A stretch of 64,000 nucleotides of DNA from Anaerolineaceae bacterium (GTDB lineage: Bacteria > Chloroflexota > Anaerolineae > Anaerolineales > Anaerolineaceae), in NCBI GenBank assembly GCA_016841445.1, contig JAENZD010000006.1:1-64000 (forward strand), given 5' to 3'. Below the pieces are notes generated by a model. The model was not told the DNA's origin and searched no databases. It saw nothing but the letters and a program-made list of their open reading frames with translations. The position numbers and the translations under genes were made by a program. Below are positions 25,501-34,527 of the stretch, piece by piece; position 1 is the stretch's first letter; the number at the start of each line of letters is the position of its first letter.

Positions 25501-25532
25501 AACAGCCCAAAGGTTGTGTCCTGAGGGCTGTT
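25501..25532 (-). terminator. Terminator of the 25.6-26.0 kb membrane gene
   Basis: AACAGCCC (25501-25508) and GGGCTGTT (25525-25532) form a perfect stem. T-runs lie on both sides, and the one on the minus strand is the longer (six T), fitting the minus-strand gene that ends at 25570. Confidence 0.85.
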
Positions 25533-25569
25533 TTCAATTACTCATTAATAATTATCCGCCTGATGACAA

Positions 25570-25971
25570 TCAAGCAGGCAATGAATCGATATATGCCTTA
25601 ACTTCAGGATCGTTGTAGAAAACGAGGTTAAGAATACCAACCACCAGGGACGGAAATGCGAGGCTTATTATGTTGACAATTTCAAGGATGGCGATTGTTT
25701 TAACTTTGAATTTACGTGGTGGTGATTTCAACAGTTTTGCACCTGCAATGATTTCGATAATGCCAACTGCGAGTGAGTATATGATTATTGGAATTGTAAA
25801 TGGGACGCAAATTAATCCTATTCCTACGGAAGCTATGACGCCAGCAAGAATTGCGATAACCCAGACAAAAGACCAGAGAATATTGAGGATGCCGTCCACT
25901 AATGTCAAAATAGCGATTGCTTGCACTTTCCCTGGTTTACCTGAACTTGGTCCTTCCGAATTGAAACTCAT
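25570..25971 (-). CDS. Small membrane protein of unknown function (DUF4064-like)
   Basis: 133 residues with four predicted spans in two pairs (about 18-45, 50-75, 90-120). The pattern is that of small Chloroflexota and Firmicutes membrane proteins of the DUF4064/DUF6114 kind, which is a loose resemblance. No catalytic motif. It ends in a good terminator. Confidence 0.65.
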   Translation of the reverse strand: MSFNSEGPSSGKPGKVQAIAILTLVDGILNILWSFVWVIAILAGVIASVGIGLICVPFTIPIIIYSLAVGIIEIIAGAKLLKSPPRKFKVKTIAILEIVNIISLAFPSLVVGILNLVFYNDPEVKAYIDSLPA

Positions 25972-26275
25972 GTGTAAAATCCTTTCTTTTTGATTTGAAG
26001 AAAAAAAATAGAATAATGATGTGTGATTTCCTGGTATTTAGCTGATTGTTAATGATGTTGAATTACGAGTAAGCCGATTCTACATTAGAAATCAATTAAT
26101 TTTATCAGTATTAATGGTTCTTGTGTGCGATCATTTTTAACCGTCCAGGTTTTAACAAGCACGGTTCTGTTAAATTTTCCAGGGAAAATTGCTGAACGCG
26201 AAAAACAGGTGCTGGTGTGCGTTCACGCGTATAATGGGGGTAAGTGAAAAAATCTAGAAAAATAGAGCGATACCG

Positions 26276-26812
26276 ATGCCTCGAAAAATTGAAGTTGTTC
26301 CACATGAACCACTCTGGCCAACGATCTATCAAAATGAGATTGATCGCATTTCCCCATTGATTCAGGATGTAATCACCACTTTTTACCATATTGGCTCGAC
26401 CGCTGTACCCGGGCTAGCTGCAAAACCGACGATCGATATTCTGGCTGAAGCAAGATCCATCGAAATGCTGGATACAAAAGATGATGCAATGTATTCATTG
26501 GGCTACCAGGTCAAAGGTGAGAATGGCATTCCTGGACGCAGGTATTATCGAAAACTGTCAGGGGAGGTACACCTGTTCCATGTCCATGCTTTTGAAGCAG
26601 GAAACCCTGAGATCTTGCGACACCTGAACTTTCGTGACTATTTACGTAGAAATGAAAAGGTCAGGTGCGCTTATGGGCAATTAAAACGGAAACTTGCGAA
26701 AAGGTTTCCGTACGATTCACCAACCTATACGGCTGGAAAATCAGAATTTATCCAAAAAGTTGATCGACAGGCTGCAGAATGGCGCGCCAGCATTGAAAGA
26801 AACCAGAAATAA
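26276..26812 (+). CDS. GrpB-family (UPF0157) nucleotidyltransferase-fold protein
   Basis: 178 residues. The family motif HIGSTAVPGLAAKPTIDIL is near residues 38-57, followed by HVHAFEAGNPE...LNFRDYLRRNEKVRCAYGQLKRKLA. GrpB proteins have a nucleotidyltransferase-like fold and mostly unknown roles; some are fused to dephospho-CoA kinase. A TATAAT is at 26230-26235. The upstream 300 nt (25972-26275) hold nothing else I can name. Confidence 0.9.
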   Translation: MPRKIEVVPHEPLWPTIYQNEIDRISPLIQDVITTFYHIGSTAVPGLAAKPTIDILAEARSIEMLDTKDDAMYSLGYQVKGENGIPGRRYYRKLSGEVHLFHVHAFEAGNPEILRHLNFRDYLRRNEKVRCAYGQLKRKLAKRFPYDSPTYTAGKSEFIQKVDRQAAEWRASIERNQK

Positions 26813-26853
26813 AAAATTCGTAGAATAAATTCTGACCAAAATTGGAGGCTTTT

Positions 26854-28692
26854 ATGCCCTTATATTTAATTGTCATCATCATTGTCTTATCTTTGCTTTT
26901 ACTATGGTTGATCTACCAGTTGGCCTGGGGAACGCCGCCCTGGATCAATCTGGCGGTTGAACGATTGGCTGCAAAGCTGGCTTTTTCTGATCCTGAGACA
27001 TTGACAGATCTTGGACTGCTGGATAATACGCTGTTTGATTTCCACAGCCACTTATTAACGGATGCTTCGCCAGGTTATATGGAGAAGTTAAACAGGCTTG
27101 ATCGTTCAGGTTTAGCTTTGATCAGGCGTTACGATCCCCAGCGGTTGGCCGGACAAAAAATGATCACCCACAAGCTGATGCGTTGGTATTATGAGCATAA
27201 TCTGCGTGGTCACCGCTTTAATTTCCATTGGGTTGCCAACCCGGTCTTTATGGGACCTTACCCGGTGAACCATATTTTTGGCGTACAAATTGATTTGATC
27301 AATTTCCTGAGCACAAATCATAAGATCAAGGGAAGCCGAAGCCTGCGGAATTATATCAAGCGCTTGAAACTGGTCCCATGGAAGCTGCAAGGTCTCCAGG
27401 CAAGCCTTTCGGAACGTGAAGAAGACGGTGTGATCCCACCTCGCTTTGTTCTTGAAAAGTCACTGCAACAAATCGAGACATTTTTGGCAAAGGAAGATCA
27501 GGAAAACCCACTGTATACCAGCTTATTGGAGCGATTAAGGGAAACAGGAAAATTCAGTGAAAGGTCAATTGAGCGGTGGGGGGAGCGAGTTCAGGATGCC
27601 GTCAGCAGTTATGTTAAACCAGCCTATGCTGGCCTCCAAGAGGTGCTTAAAAACCTGTTCCTAAAAGCATCCAGCGATGACGGCGTCTGGCACTTGCCGA
27701 ATGGCGAAGCGTACTATTCATTTTTGCTGCGAATGCATACAACCACTGAAATGAGCGCTGAACAGATCCACGAATTAGGCTTGCAGCATGTGCAATCATT
27801 AACCTCAGCTATTCAATCGGTTCTCGAATCAATGGGTTTACCCACCGATGAACCAGGACAACAATTAAAAGCGTTGATGCTGGCCTCTCAGTATCATTAC
27901 CAGGGAGAAAATCGGCAGGAGGATATCCTTCAGGATTACCAGGCAATTCTTGACGAGGTCAATCTGCGGCTGCCGGAGATTTTTTCCCAAGGTTCGCTTG
28001 AGCGAATCCAGGTTAAGCGGCTGCCCGAATACAAGGAGCCCGATTCGCCGATTGCGTATGCACAGGCACCTGCGATGGATGGCAGCCGGCCGGGAACGAT
28101 GTGGTTGAATTTACGTGACCCGGATAATATTTATCAATGGGGGATGCGAACACTGGCTTACCATGAGGGCATTCCCGGACATGTCTACCAGATGGCCCAG
28201 GCACAGAAGATTAAAGGACTGCCAACCTTCAGGCGGACATATAGCTTCAATGCCTACATTGAGGGTTGGGCTTTATATGCCGAACGGTTGGGATGGGAGT
28301 TGGGTTTGGAGGATCCGATCAGCAACCTGGGACGCCTGCAGGCACTCATTTGGCGTGCTGTCCGTTTGGTGGTGGATACCGGCATCCATACGATGCAGTG
28401 GACGAGAGAGGAAGCGATCGACTATATGGTGAAGAAGACCGGTCTACCTGAACGGGATGTCACAACTGAGGTTGAGCGCTATATCGTCATGCCCGGGCAG
28501 GCGTGTGCTTATTATGTTGGCTATATTAAATTACTCTCATTAAGGGAGAAAGCTGAATCAGTTCTGGGAGAGCAGTTTGATCTAAAGCAGTTTCACGATG
28601 TGATTATCAATAATGGAGGCTTGCCATTGATACTGCTGGAAAAAGTGGTCAATGATTATATTGATGAGGCTGCTGGATTGAAAGCTTATTGA
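26854..28692 (+). CDS. DUF885-family peptidase-like protein, membrane-anchored
   Basis: 612 residues from ATG 26854, with TTGGAGG upstream. A single N-terminal span (LYLIVIIIVLSLLLLWLIYQL) may act as a signal anchor. The DUF885 metal site is clear: YHEGIPGHVYQ near residues 436-446, then EGWALYAERLGWELG. Family members resemble zinc metallopeptidases of the HExxH-like (HExxxGH) type. The span places the catalytic part outside, if it is not cleaved. The gene ends in a strong terminator. Confidence 0.85.
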   Translation: MPLYLIVIIIVLSLLLLWLIYQLAWGTPPWINLAVERLAAKLAFSDPETLTDLGLLDNTLFDFHSHLLTDASPGYMEKLNRLDRSGLALIRRYDPQRLAGQKMITHKLMRWYYEHNLRGHRFNFHWVANPVFMGPYPVNHIFGVQIDLINFLSTNHKIKGSRSLRNYIKRLKLVPWKLQGLQASLSEREEDGVIPPRFVLEKSLQQIETFLAKEDQENPLYTSLLERLRETGKFSERSIERWGERVQDAVSSYVKPAYAGLQEVLKNLFLKASSDDGVWHLPNGEAYYSFLLRMHTTTEMSAEQIHELGLQHVQSLTSAIQSVLESMGLPTDEPGQQLKALMLASQYHYQGENRQEDILQDYQAILDEVNLRLPEIFSQGSLERIQVKRLPEYKEPDSPIAYAQAPAMDGSRPGTMWLNLRDPDNIYQWGMRTLAYHEGIPGHVYQMAQAQKIKGLPTFRRTYSFNAYIEGWALYAERLGWELGLEDPISNLGRLQALIWRAVRLVVDTGIHTMQWTREEAIDYMVKKTGLPERDVTTEVERYIVMPGQACAYYVGYIKLLSLREKAESVLGEQFDLKQFHDVIINNGGLPLILLEKVVNDYIDEAAGLKAY

Positions 28693-28743
28693 TCATTGGA
28701 ATAACAATCATAAAGGTATAAAAATAGCGTGCGGTAAAAATAA

Positions 28744-28788
28744 AATCATCTGCCTTGCTTGTAAAAAGGCAGATGATTGCTTTTTTTT
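28744..28788 (+). terminator. Terminator between the DUF885 gene and trpS
   Basis: AATCATCTGCC (28744-28754) pairs perfectly with GGCAGATGATT (28768-28778), then GC and eight T on the plus strand. It ends the DUF885 transcript; the minus side has fewer T for trpS. Confidence 0.9.
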
Positions 28789-28798
28789 GGAGGGTGGA

Positions 28799-29791
28799 TC
28801 AATCGATCCCGGTCGCTTTTCGGGCAGCTTTGAGATAGGGTTTTCCCATTTCGCGTGCTTTTTCAGCTCCCTGCATCAAAACCTTATCAATATAGGGTTT
28901 ATCTTCGATCAATGTGTTGAATTTCTCGCGCGCATCTGAGAAGTGGCTTAAAATCAGTTCCGCTAATTCTTTCTTAAGCGTGCCATAAGCCGCTCCACCG
29001 TTAACATACAATTGGCGGATCTCCTCAATGCGCTCAGGGCTTGCAAAGAACTGTAAAAGGGCGAATAAATTATCATTCGTTGGGTCTTTTGGATCCTCTG
29101 GGCGTTTGCTGTCGGTCACGATCCGCATCACCCGCTTGCGAAGCTCTTTTTCTGGTGCAAAGATCGGAATGGTGTTATCGTAGCTCTTGCTCATCTTACG
29201 GCCATCGATCCCGGGTACTTTCATCACGGATTCCTGGATCAAGCCTTCCGGGACTTTAAGAACCTCACCGTAAGTGCGGTTGAAAGCTTCGGCGATATCC
29301 CGGGTAATTTCGATGTGCTGTTTCTGATCTAACCCAACCGGGACAACATCGGAACCATACAGCAGGATATCGGCTGCCATTAAAACGGGGTAGTAGAAAA
29401 GGCCAGCGTTGATCCCCTCATCAGGGTCGTGTCCCAATGCCAGGTTTTCATCCATGGCTGCTTTATAGGCGTGAGCACGGTTGAGAAGTCCCTTAGATGT
29501 GAAGCAGGATAGGATCCAGGTGAATTCGGGGATCTCCGGGATATCTGACTGGCGAAAGAAGATATGTTCTTCAGGGTCAAGACCCAGTGCCAACCAGCTA
29601 GCAGCGACTTCGTAGACCAGTGATTGCAGCATTGCGGGGTCGTTTAAAGATGTGAGGGCATGATAATCTGCCACAAAGTACATCCCGAGGTAATTTTCCA
29701 TCAGGCTCAGGGCTGGCCGGTACATACCAAGGTAGTTGCCAATATGCGGCCTGCCCGTGGGTTTAATACCGGTTAATGCGATTGGTTTCAT
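28799..29791 (-). CDS. trpS: Tryptophanyl-tRNA synthetase
   Basis: 330 residues, the normal length. The class I signatures are PHIGNYLG (HIGH type, residues 16-23) and GRKMSKSYDN (KMSKS, near 197-206). Substrate-pocket parts such as GLDQKQHIEITRDIAEAFN are typical of bacterial TrpRS. No T-box is visible upstream, in contrast to pheS. It charges the tRNA-Trp at 338-410. Confidence 0.96.
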   Translation of the reverse strand: MKPIALTGIKPTGRPHIGNYLGMYRPALSLMENYLGMYFVADYHALTSLNDPAMLQSLVYEVAASWLALGLDPEEHIFFRQSDIPEIPEFTWILSCFTSKGLLNRAHAYKAAMDENLALGHDPDEGINAGLFYYPVLMAADILLYGSDVVPVGLDQKQHIEITRDIAEAFNRTYGEVLKVPEGLIQESVMKVPGIDGRKMSKSYDNTIPIFAPEKELRKRVMRIVTDSKRPEDPKDPTNDNLFALLQFFASPERIEEIRQLYVNGGAAYGTLKKELAELILSHFSDAREKFNTLIEDKPYIDKVLMQGAEKAREMGKPYLKAARKATGID

Positions 29792-29981
29792 AATTCATCC
29801 TTATCAAATTCTGATTAAAGCAATTATACCTTTGCGCTCAAATTTTACAGGATATTTGATAGATGCGCGAGATGTTGTCCGAATTTTACCTATTCCGGTG
29901 GAGATCATTACCCACTATAATCAAGTCAGGTTATCATTAGATGAACCAATAATTTAGAATTTTATTAATAAGAGGACTTTT

Positions 29982-30788
29982 GTGACTACCAAGTTAGAAA
30001 AACTGAAAGAAATCCAGTGTTTTCTGATGGACATGGATGGAACTATTTATTTAGGGAACCAACTCCTTCCTGGTGCGAAAAGCTGGTTTGACTTATTAGA
30101 TGAATTGAAATTGTCTTATTATTTTCTGACCAATAATTCCTCCAGGTCGCGGGTGGAATATGCCAGGAAACTGGATAAATTGGGATTGAATATCCATGAG
30201 GAAAAAATTTTCACCTCCGGGGAAGCTACAGCAATCTACTTGCAGAAGCATTTTCAGGATGCGTCTTTATATATCGTGGGTACCCCTCCTCTGATGGATG
30301 CGTTTGAAAGGCATGGATTTATTTTGAACGCGGAGTCCCCGGATGTTGTGGTTTTAGGGTTTGATACCACCCTCACTTACGATAAAATATGGCGGTTGTG
30401 CGATCTGGTTGCTGCGGGAAAGCCATACATCGCCACGCACCCGGATATCAACTGCCCAACGGAAGCCGGATTCATGCCGGATATTGGGTCAATGATCGAA
30501 TTGGTGGCAACCTCAACCGGGCGCAGGCCAGATGTGATCATTGGGAAGCCAAATGAGCCGATTGTGACGGCCTTGAGCGAGAAAACAGGTTTTCCTATCC
30601 GGGCACATTGCATGGTCGGTGACCGGTTGTATACGGATATTGCCCTCGGGCAATGGGGAATTACGACGGTGCTGACGCTCAGCGGAGAAACGAAGGCGAA
30701 GGAAGTGCCTGGGTCAGAATTTAAGCCGGATTTTATTGTTCAGGATATTGCTGAGATGACGGATTACCTGCGGGAGGCTTATTCATGA
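29982..30788 (+). CDS. HAD-superfamily phosphatase, NagD-like (subfamily IIA)
   Basis: 268 residues from a GTG. Motif I is CFLMDMDGTIYLG (Asp nucleophile), followed by FLTNNSSRS (motif II), then GKPNEPIV and CMVGDRLYTDIALG (motifs III/IV). This is the NagD/p-nitrophenyl-phosphatase type with a C2 cap. It dephosphorylates sugar phosphates or nucleotides in the family; the substrate here is unknown. It lies 9 nt before birA, so it is probably co-transcribed. A TATAAT lies at 29916-29921. Confidence 0.9.
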   Translation: MTTKLEKLKEIQCFLMDMDGTIYLGNQLLPGAKSWFDLLDELKLSYYFLTNNSSRSRVEYARKLDKLGLNIHEEKIFTSGEATAIYLQKHFQDASLYIVGTPPLMDAFERHGFILNAESPDVVVLGFDTTLTYDKIWRLCDLVAAGKPYIATHPDINCPTEAGFMPDIGSMIELVATSTGRRPDVIIGKPNEPIVTALSEKTGFPIRAHCMVGDRLYTDIALGQWGITTVLTLSGETKAKEVPGSEFKPDFIVQDIAEMTDYLREAYS

Positions 30789-30797
30789 TGTGCATCT

Positions 30798-31592
30798 ATG
30801 ATGAATGATAGGGATATGACGGAAAGCGATAAGCTTTCAGGATATTTGGAAGCACTTCACTTAGGTGGGTGGCGGTTTCATGAAGAAATAGGTTCCACCA
30901 ATGATTCTGCCCAGCAATGGGCAAGCGAGGGTGCACCGGATTGGTCCGTTGTTGTGGCTGATGCGCAAACCAATGGGCGCGGAAGGAATGGCCGCCAGTG
31001 GATCACCCAACCCGGGGCTGCCATCGCGCTGAGCGTGATCTTCAGGCCGGCAGAAATAGAATTGCAGTCTGTCTCCCGTTTTACAGCGTTGGGCGCATTG
31101 GGTGTGGTGCATGCCCTGGCAAGGATAGGTTTAAAGGCAGAGATTAAGTGGCCGAATGATGTCCTTTTAGCAGGACGAAAAACTGCCGGTGTCCTGGTTG
31201 AGGGTGAATGGCAGGGAGAAAATCCGCTGGCTGTGATCGTTGGGATCGGTGTCAATATTACCCCTGATGCTGTGCCGGGTGATGCAGAGATTCGTTATCC
31301 TGCAACATCAGTTGAAACGATGTTGGGGAAAAGGGTCGACCGGTGGGGAATCCTTTCTGATGTTATCCGCTCGATGCAAAAACTGCGCCCATTATTGAGC
31401 AGTGATGCCATCATTGAGGTCTGGAACCAGCACCTGGCTTTTCGTGATAAATGGATCATGTTCAAATCTGCTGGACAACAAGCTGAACGAATGTGCGTTG
31501 AAGGGGTCACCCGGGATGGCAGGTTGTCATTAACCCGGGAGGATGGGGAGATGATCGAAGCGATAGCGGGGGAGATCGTTATCACGAGATAA
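30798..31592 (+). CDS. birA: Biotin-[acetyl-CoA-carboxylase] ligase
   Basis: 264 residues. The catalytic core is clear: EEIGSTNDSAQQWA, GRGRNGRQWITQPGAAIALSVI (the biotinyl-AMP loop), KWPNDVLLAGRKTAGVLVE, and a C-terminal SH3-like end. It has no N-terminal DNA-binding domain, so it is a group I enzyme without repressor function. It attaches biotin to carboxylases. A bidirectional terminator follows. Confidence 0.94.
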   Translation: MMNDRDMTESDKLSGYLEALHLGGWRFHEEIGSTNDSAQQWASEGAPDWSVVVADAQTNGRGRNGRQWITQPGAAIALSVIFRPAEIELQSVSRFTALGALGVVHALARIGLKAEIKWPNDVLLAGRKTAGVLVEGEWQGENPLAVIVGIGVNITPDAVPGDAEIRYPATSVETMLGKRVDRWGILSDVIRSMQKLRPLLSSDAIIEVWNQHLAFRDKWIMFKSAGQQAERMCVEGVTRDGRLSLTREDGEMIEAIAGEIVITR

Positions 31593-31635
31593 GTTTAATA
31601 TAGAACGGACCAGGTAAAACCTGATAGTTAGAAAA

Positions 31636-31661
31636 TGAGACGCCCCAACCGGGGCGTCTCA
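31636..31661. terminator. Bidirectional terminator between birA and gyrA
   Basis: TGAGACGCCCC (31636-31646) pairs perfectly with GGGGCGTCTCA (31651-31661) around a 4-nt loop. The minus-strand tail begins TTTTC, the plus tail is AATGTTT. It serves both convergent genes. Confidence 0.88.
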
Positions 31662-31707
31662 AATGTTTATGCGTTCAAATGGGATTTAATGAAGTGTAAT
31701 TTCCAAA

Positions 31708-34146
31708 TTACTCCGGAATACGTGCAACGGCTGCAACGGAATCCTCTTTTTCAAGCCCCATGATCCTGACGCCGCGTGTGGCGCGCCCCTGGGTGGAGAT
31801 GTCCTTCACAGCCAACCGGATGACAATTCCCTGGCTGGAAATCAGTGTGACCTCATCCGCCTCCTGGACGATTCGGGCTTCAATGATCTTGCCGATGGCA
31901 TTGACCGCCCGTTTATCGATGGTTGCCATGCCCATTGTCGCTCGACCTTTGGGGGAATATTCAGACACCGGTGTGCGCTTGCCAAAACCTTTTTCTGTGA
32001 TAACCAGCAGGTATCCTTCCGGTTCCACAACCTCTAGGGCTGCCAGCTGATCGCCAGGTCGCAAACGTAAGCCGATCACACCCATGGCCGTGCGTCCCAT
32101 CGGGCGGATTTGAGTTTCAGAGAAGCGCAGAGCCTGTCCATTGCGGGTGACCAGCATGATCTCCTGCTCACCGCTTGTCAGGGAGACCCAACCGAGTTGA
32201 TCATCCTCTTCAAGAGAGATGGCGATTAAGCCGGAGGGACGGACGGATTCAAACTCAGAAAGCTCAACCCGCTTCACTCGACCTTTGACAGTCGCCATCG
32301 TGCAGAAGTTGGCATCTTCAAAATCTGCTACTGGGACTACTGCTGTGATCTTCTCATCAGGATCAATATTTATGATGTTGACGATTGGAATACCCCGGCC
32401 GGTACGACGCTCATCCGGGAGCTGCCAGACCTTTTCAGAATACACTTTGCCTTTATCTGAAAAGAACAGCAAGATGCTGAGCGTATGGCAGCGCAGGAAG
32501 AACTTAACTTCATCCTCGTCTTTCATTGACTGACCGATCACACCCCGACCGCCCCGCCCCTGGGAACGATAGGTTGTTTCTGAGACACGCTTGACATAGC
32601 CTTTTTGTGTCAGGCTGACCAGCACATCTTCTTTCTTAACCAGTGATTCTTCAGATAGATCGCTGCTGCCGTTTGGTTCAATGGTCGTGCGGCGGTCATC
32701 ACCGAAATTCTCAACCACCTCGTTCAGGTCAGTGCGGATGATCTCGAGGATTTTCTTGGGATGAGCCAGGAGGTCTTCAAGGAATTCGATCTCGGTCATG
32801 ACTTCTTTATGCTCGTCCATGATCTTCTGGCGCTCCAGGGCTGCCAGCCTGCGCAACTGCATATCGAGGATGGCCTGCGCCTGGATCTCGCTCAATTTGA
32901 AACGAGTCATTAAGCGCTCTTTGGCGATGTCTGCATCCGGTGATTCGCGGATGGTTTGGATGACATCATCGAGGTTTGCCAGGGCGATCAAAAGCCCTTC
33001 CAAAATATGAGCGCGTGCTTTTGCCTTATCGAGGTCATATTCTGACCGGCGTGTAATCACATCCTGGCGGTGCTCAATGTACGCTTGCAAGGCACGTTTA
33101 AGGGTCAGCAAGCGGGGCTCGCCGTTGACCAGTGCCAGGATTTGAGCGCCAAAGGTTGACTGCAGGGGTGTGTACTTGTACAGCTGGTTCAGGACACGCC
33201 GGGGTTGAGCATTGCGTTTTAACTCGACCACGATACGCATACCGTTGCGATCAGATTCATCACGAAGGTCACTGACCGAATCCAGCCTGTCTTCACGGGC
33301 TAATTCGGCAATCCGTTCAATCAAAGTTGTTTTATTCAGCTGGTAGGGTATCTCTGTGATGGTGATGGCAAATTTACCGGGCCGAATTTCTTCAATCACA
33401 GCCTTTCCGCGCATAATGATCCGGCCTCGACCAGTGCTGTAGGCCTGGCGGATGCCTTCATCCCCGATGATAATACCGCCGGTCGGAAAGTCTGGCCCGG
33501 GGAGGAATTCCATTAGATCTTCCACGCTGACATCATCCAATTCTTCATAGCGATCAATCAGGTAGTTCAGCGCTGCAACCAGCTCACGCAGGTTGTGGGG
33601 CGGGACGTTGGTTGCCATGCCAACAGCGATCCCGGAGGATCCGTTCAGCAGAAGGTTCGGTAAACGGGAAGGTAAGACTTCAGGTTCCTGGAGGGAGCCA
33701 TCAAAATTGTCAATGAAGTTGACCGTGTCTTTGTTGAGGTCCACCAGCATTTCTTCTGCCATTTTTGAGAGACGGGCTTCCGTATATCGCATGGCAGCAG
33801 GTGAATCGCCGTCGATAGAGCCAAAGTTGCCCTGTCCATCGACCATCAGGTAGCGCAGAGAAAAATCCTGTGCCATCCGCGCCATCGCATCATAAACAGC
33901 TGCGTCACCGTGGGGATGGTACTTACCCAGCACCTCACCAACAATACGAGCTGATTTCTTATGGGAAGATGTTGCCCGGATGCCCATATCGCGCATCGCG
34001 TAAAGTATCCTCCGGTGGACGGGTTTTAAGCCATCTCGAACATCCGGCAGGGCTCGTGCCACAATGACGCTCATGGCATAATCAAGGTAGGCTTCGCGCA
34101 TTTCACTATCAATGTCGACTTGCTGAACAATTCCAATATCTGTCAT
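31708..34146 (-). CDS. gyrA: DNA gyrase subunit A
   Basis: 812 residues. Catalytic Tyr121 lies in [10 protein letters not shown], in the winged-helix region; the C-terminal beta-propeller has the GyrA-box QGRGGRG, which separates gyrase from topoisomerase IV ParC. The quinolone region reads [12 protein letters not shown]: Ala82 where E. coli has Ser83, and Asp86 at the Asp87 position. GyrA cuts and reseals DNA and, with GyrB, adds negative supercoils. gyrB is not in the window. Divergent from uvrA. Confidence 0.95.
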   Translation of the reverse strand: MTDIGIVQQVDIDSEMREAYLDYAMSVIVARALPDVRDGLKPVHRRILYAMRDMGIRATSSHKKSARIVGEVLGKYHPHGDAAVYDAMARMAQDFSLRYLMVDGQGNFGSIDGDSPAAMRYTEARLSKMAEEMLVDLNKDTVNFIDNFDGSLQEPEVLPSRLPNLLLNGSSGIAVGMATNVPPHNLRELVAALNYLIDRYEELDDVSVEDLMEFLPGPDFPTGGIIIGDEGIRQAYSTGRGRIIMRGKAVIEEIRPGKFAITITEIPYQLNKTTLIERIAELAREDRLDSVSDLRDESDRNGMRIVVELKRNAQPRRVLNQLYKYTPLQSTFGAQILALVNGEPRLLTLKRALQAYIEHRQDVITRRSEYDLDKAKARAHILEGLLIALANLDDVIQTIRESPDADIAKERLMTRFKLSEIQAQAILDMQLRRLAALERQKIMDEHKEVMTEIEFLEDLLAHPKKILEIIRTDLNEVVENFGDDRRTTIEPNGSSDLSEESLVKKEDVLVSLTQKGYVKRVSETTYRSQGRGGRGVIGQSMKDEDEVKFFLRCHTLSILLFFSDKGKVYSEKVWQLPDERRTGRGIPIVNIINIDPDEKITAVVPVADFEDANFCTMATVKGRVKRVELSEFESVRPSGLIAISLEEDDQLGWVSLTSGEQEIMLVTRNGQALRFSETQIRPMGRTAMGVIGLRLRPGDQLAALEVVEPEGYLLVITEKGFGKRTPVSEYSPKGRATMGMATIDKRAVNAIGKIIEARIVQEADEVTLISSQGIVIRLAVKDISTQGRATRGVRIMGLEKEDSVAAVARIPE

Positions 34147-34194
34147 TAAACCGGTCCTTATTTTGATTTCAGGGATGTTTCGATGTTAAACAAA

Positions 34195-34224
34195 CACCTC
34201 CTACTTATGCACAAAAAGGAGGTG
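34195..34224 (-). promoter_or_regulatory. Hairpin in the gyrA 5' region
   Basis: CACCTCC (34195-34201) and GGAGGTG (34218-34224) are an inverted repeat. On the minus strand it would fall in the gyrA leader, about 50 nt before the ATG, and one arm is a Shine-Dalgarno-like sequence not positioned for a gene. The role is unknown. The rest of the 380-bp gyrA-uvrA gap holds only the two promoters. Confidence 0.4.
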
Positions 34225-34249
34225 AGGTGCATCACTGGATAACCACCTT

Positions 34250-34280
34250 ATTATACCCCAGGAGGGCTAATTTGGGTCAA
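34250..34280 (-). promoter_or_regulatory. gyrA promoter
   Basis: Minus strand: TTGACC (34280-34275), a 19-nt spacer, TATAAT (34255-34250). The spacer is 2 nt longer than optimal, which can make gyrase promoters supercoiling-sensitive, but that is only an inference. Confidence 0.55.
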
Positions 34281-34472
34281 TTTTGTATAACACAATTTGT
34301 TTTAATTAAATGAAGGGAAATTTGATCAGTGAGTACTAACTGCAGTTATCTACAAAAGGGCAGGCATGTTCAGTTGTTCTACGAAATAAAGGGTTGTTCC
34401 GGTCATTTTCTTGAATTTTGATTCAACTTTCTAAAACAATGTATTAATATGTCATGATTTGACAACTATCTT

Positions 34473-34481
34473 TGCTATAAT
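34473..34481 (+). promoter_or_regulatory. uvrA promoter, extended -10
   Basis: TGCTATAAT at 34473-34481 is an extended -10. A TTGACA lies at 34459-34464 but only 11 nt upstream, too close for a normal -35. No CGAAC-N4-GTTCG SOS box is seen near uvrA, so direct LexA control as in many bacteria is not supported. Confidence 0.6.
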
Positions 34482-34527
34482 CCAATCACTATGAATCAAC
34501 AATACAGAAAAGGATAAGCCTCCGCCT

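Noticed and set aside
34459-34481. TTGACA and TATAAT pair as a standard uvrA promoter
   Set aside because: The spacer is only 11 nt. I list the extended -10 alone.
34400-34527. SOS box upstream of uvrA
   Set aside because: I looked for CGAAC-N4-GTTCG on both strands and found none in this gap.
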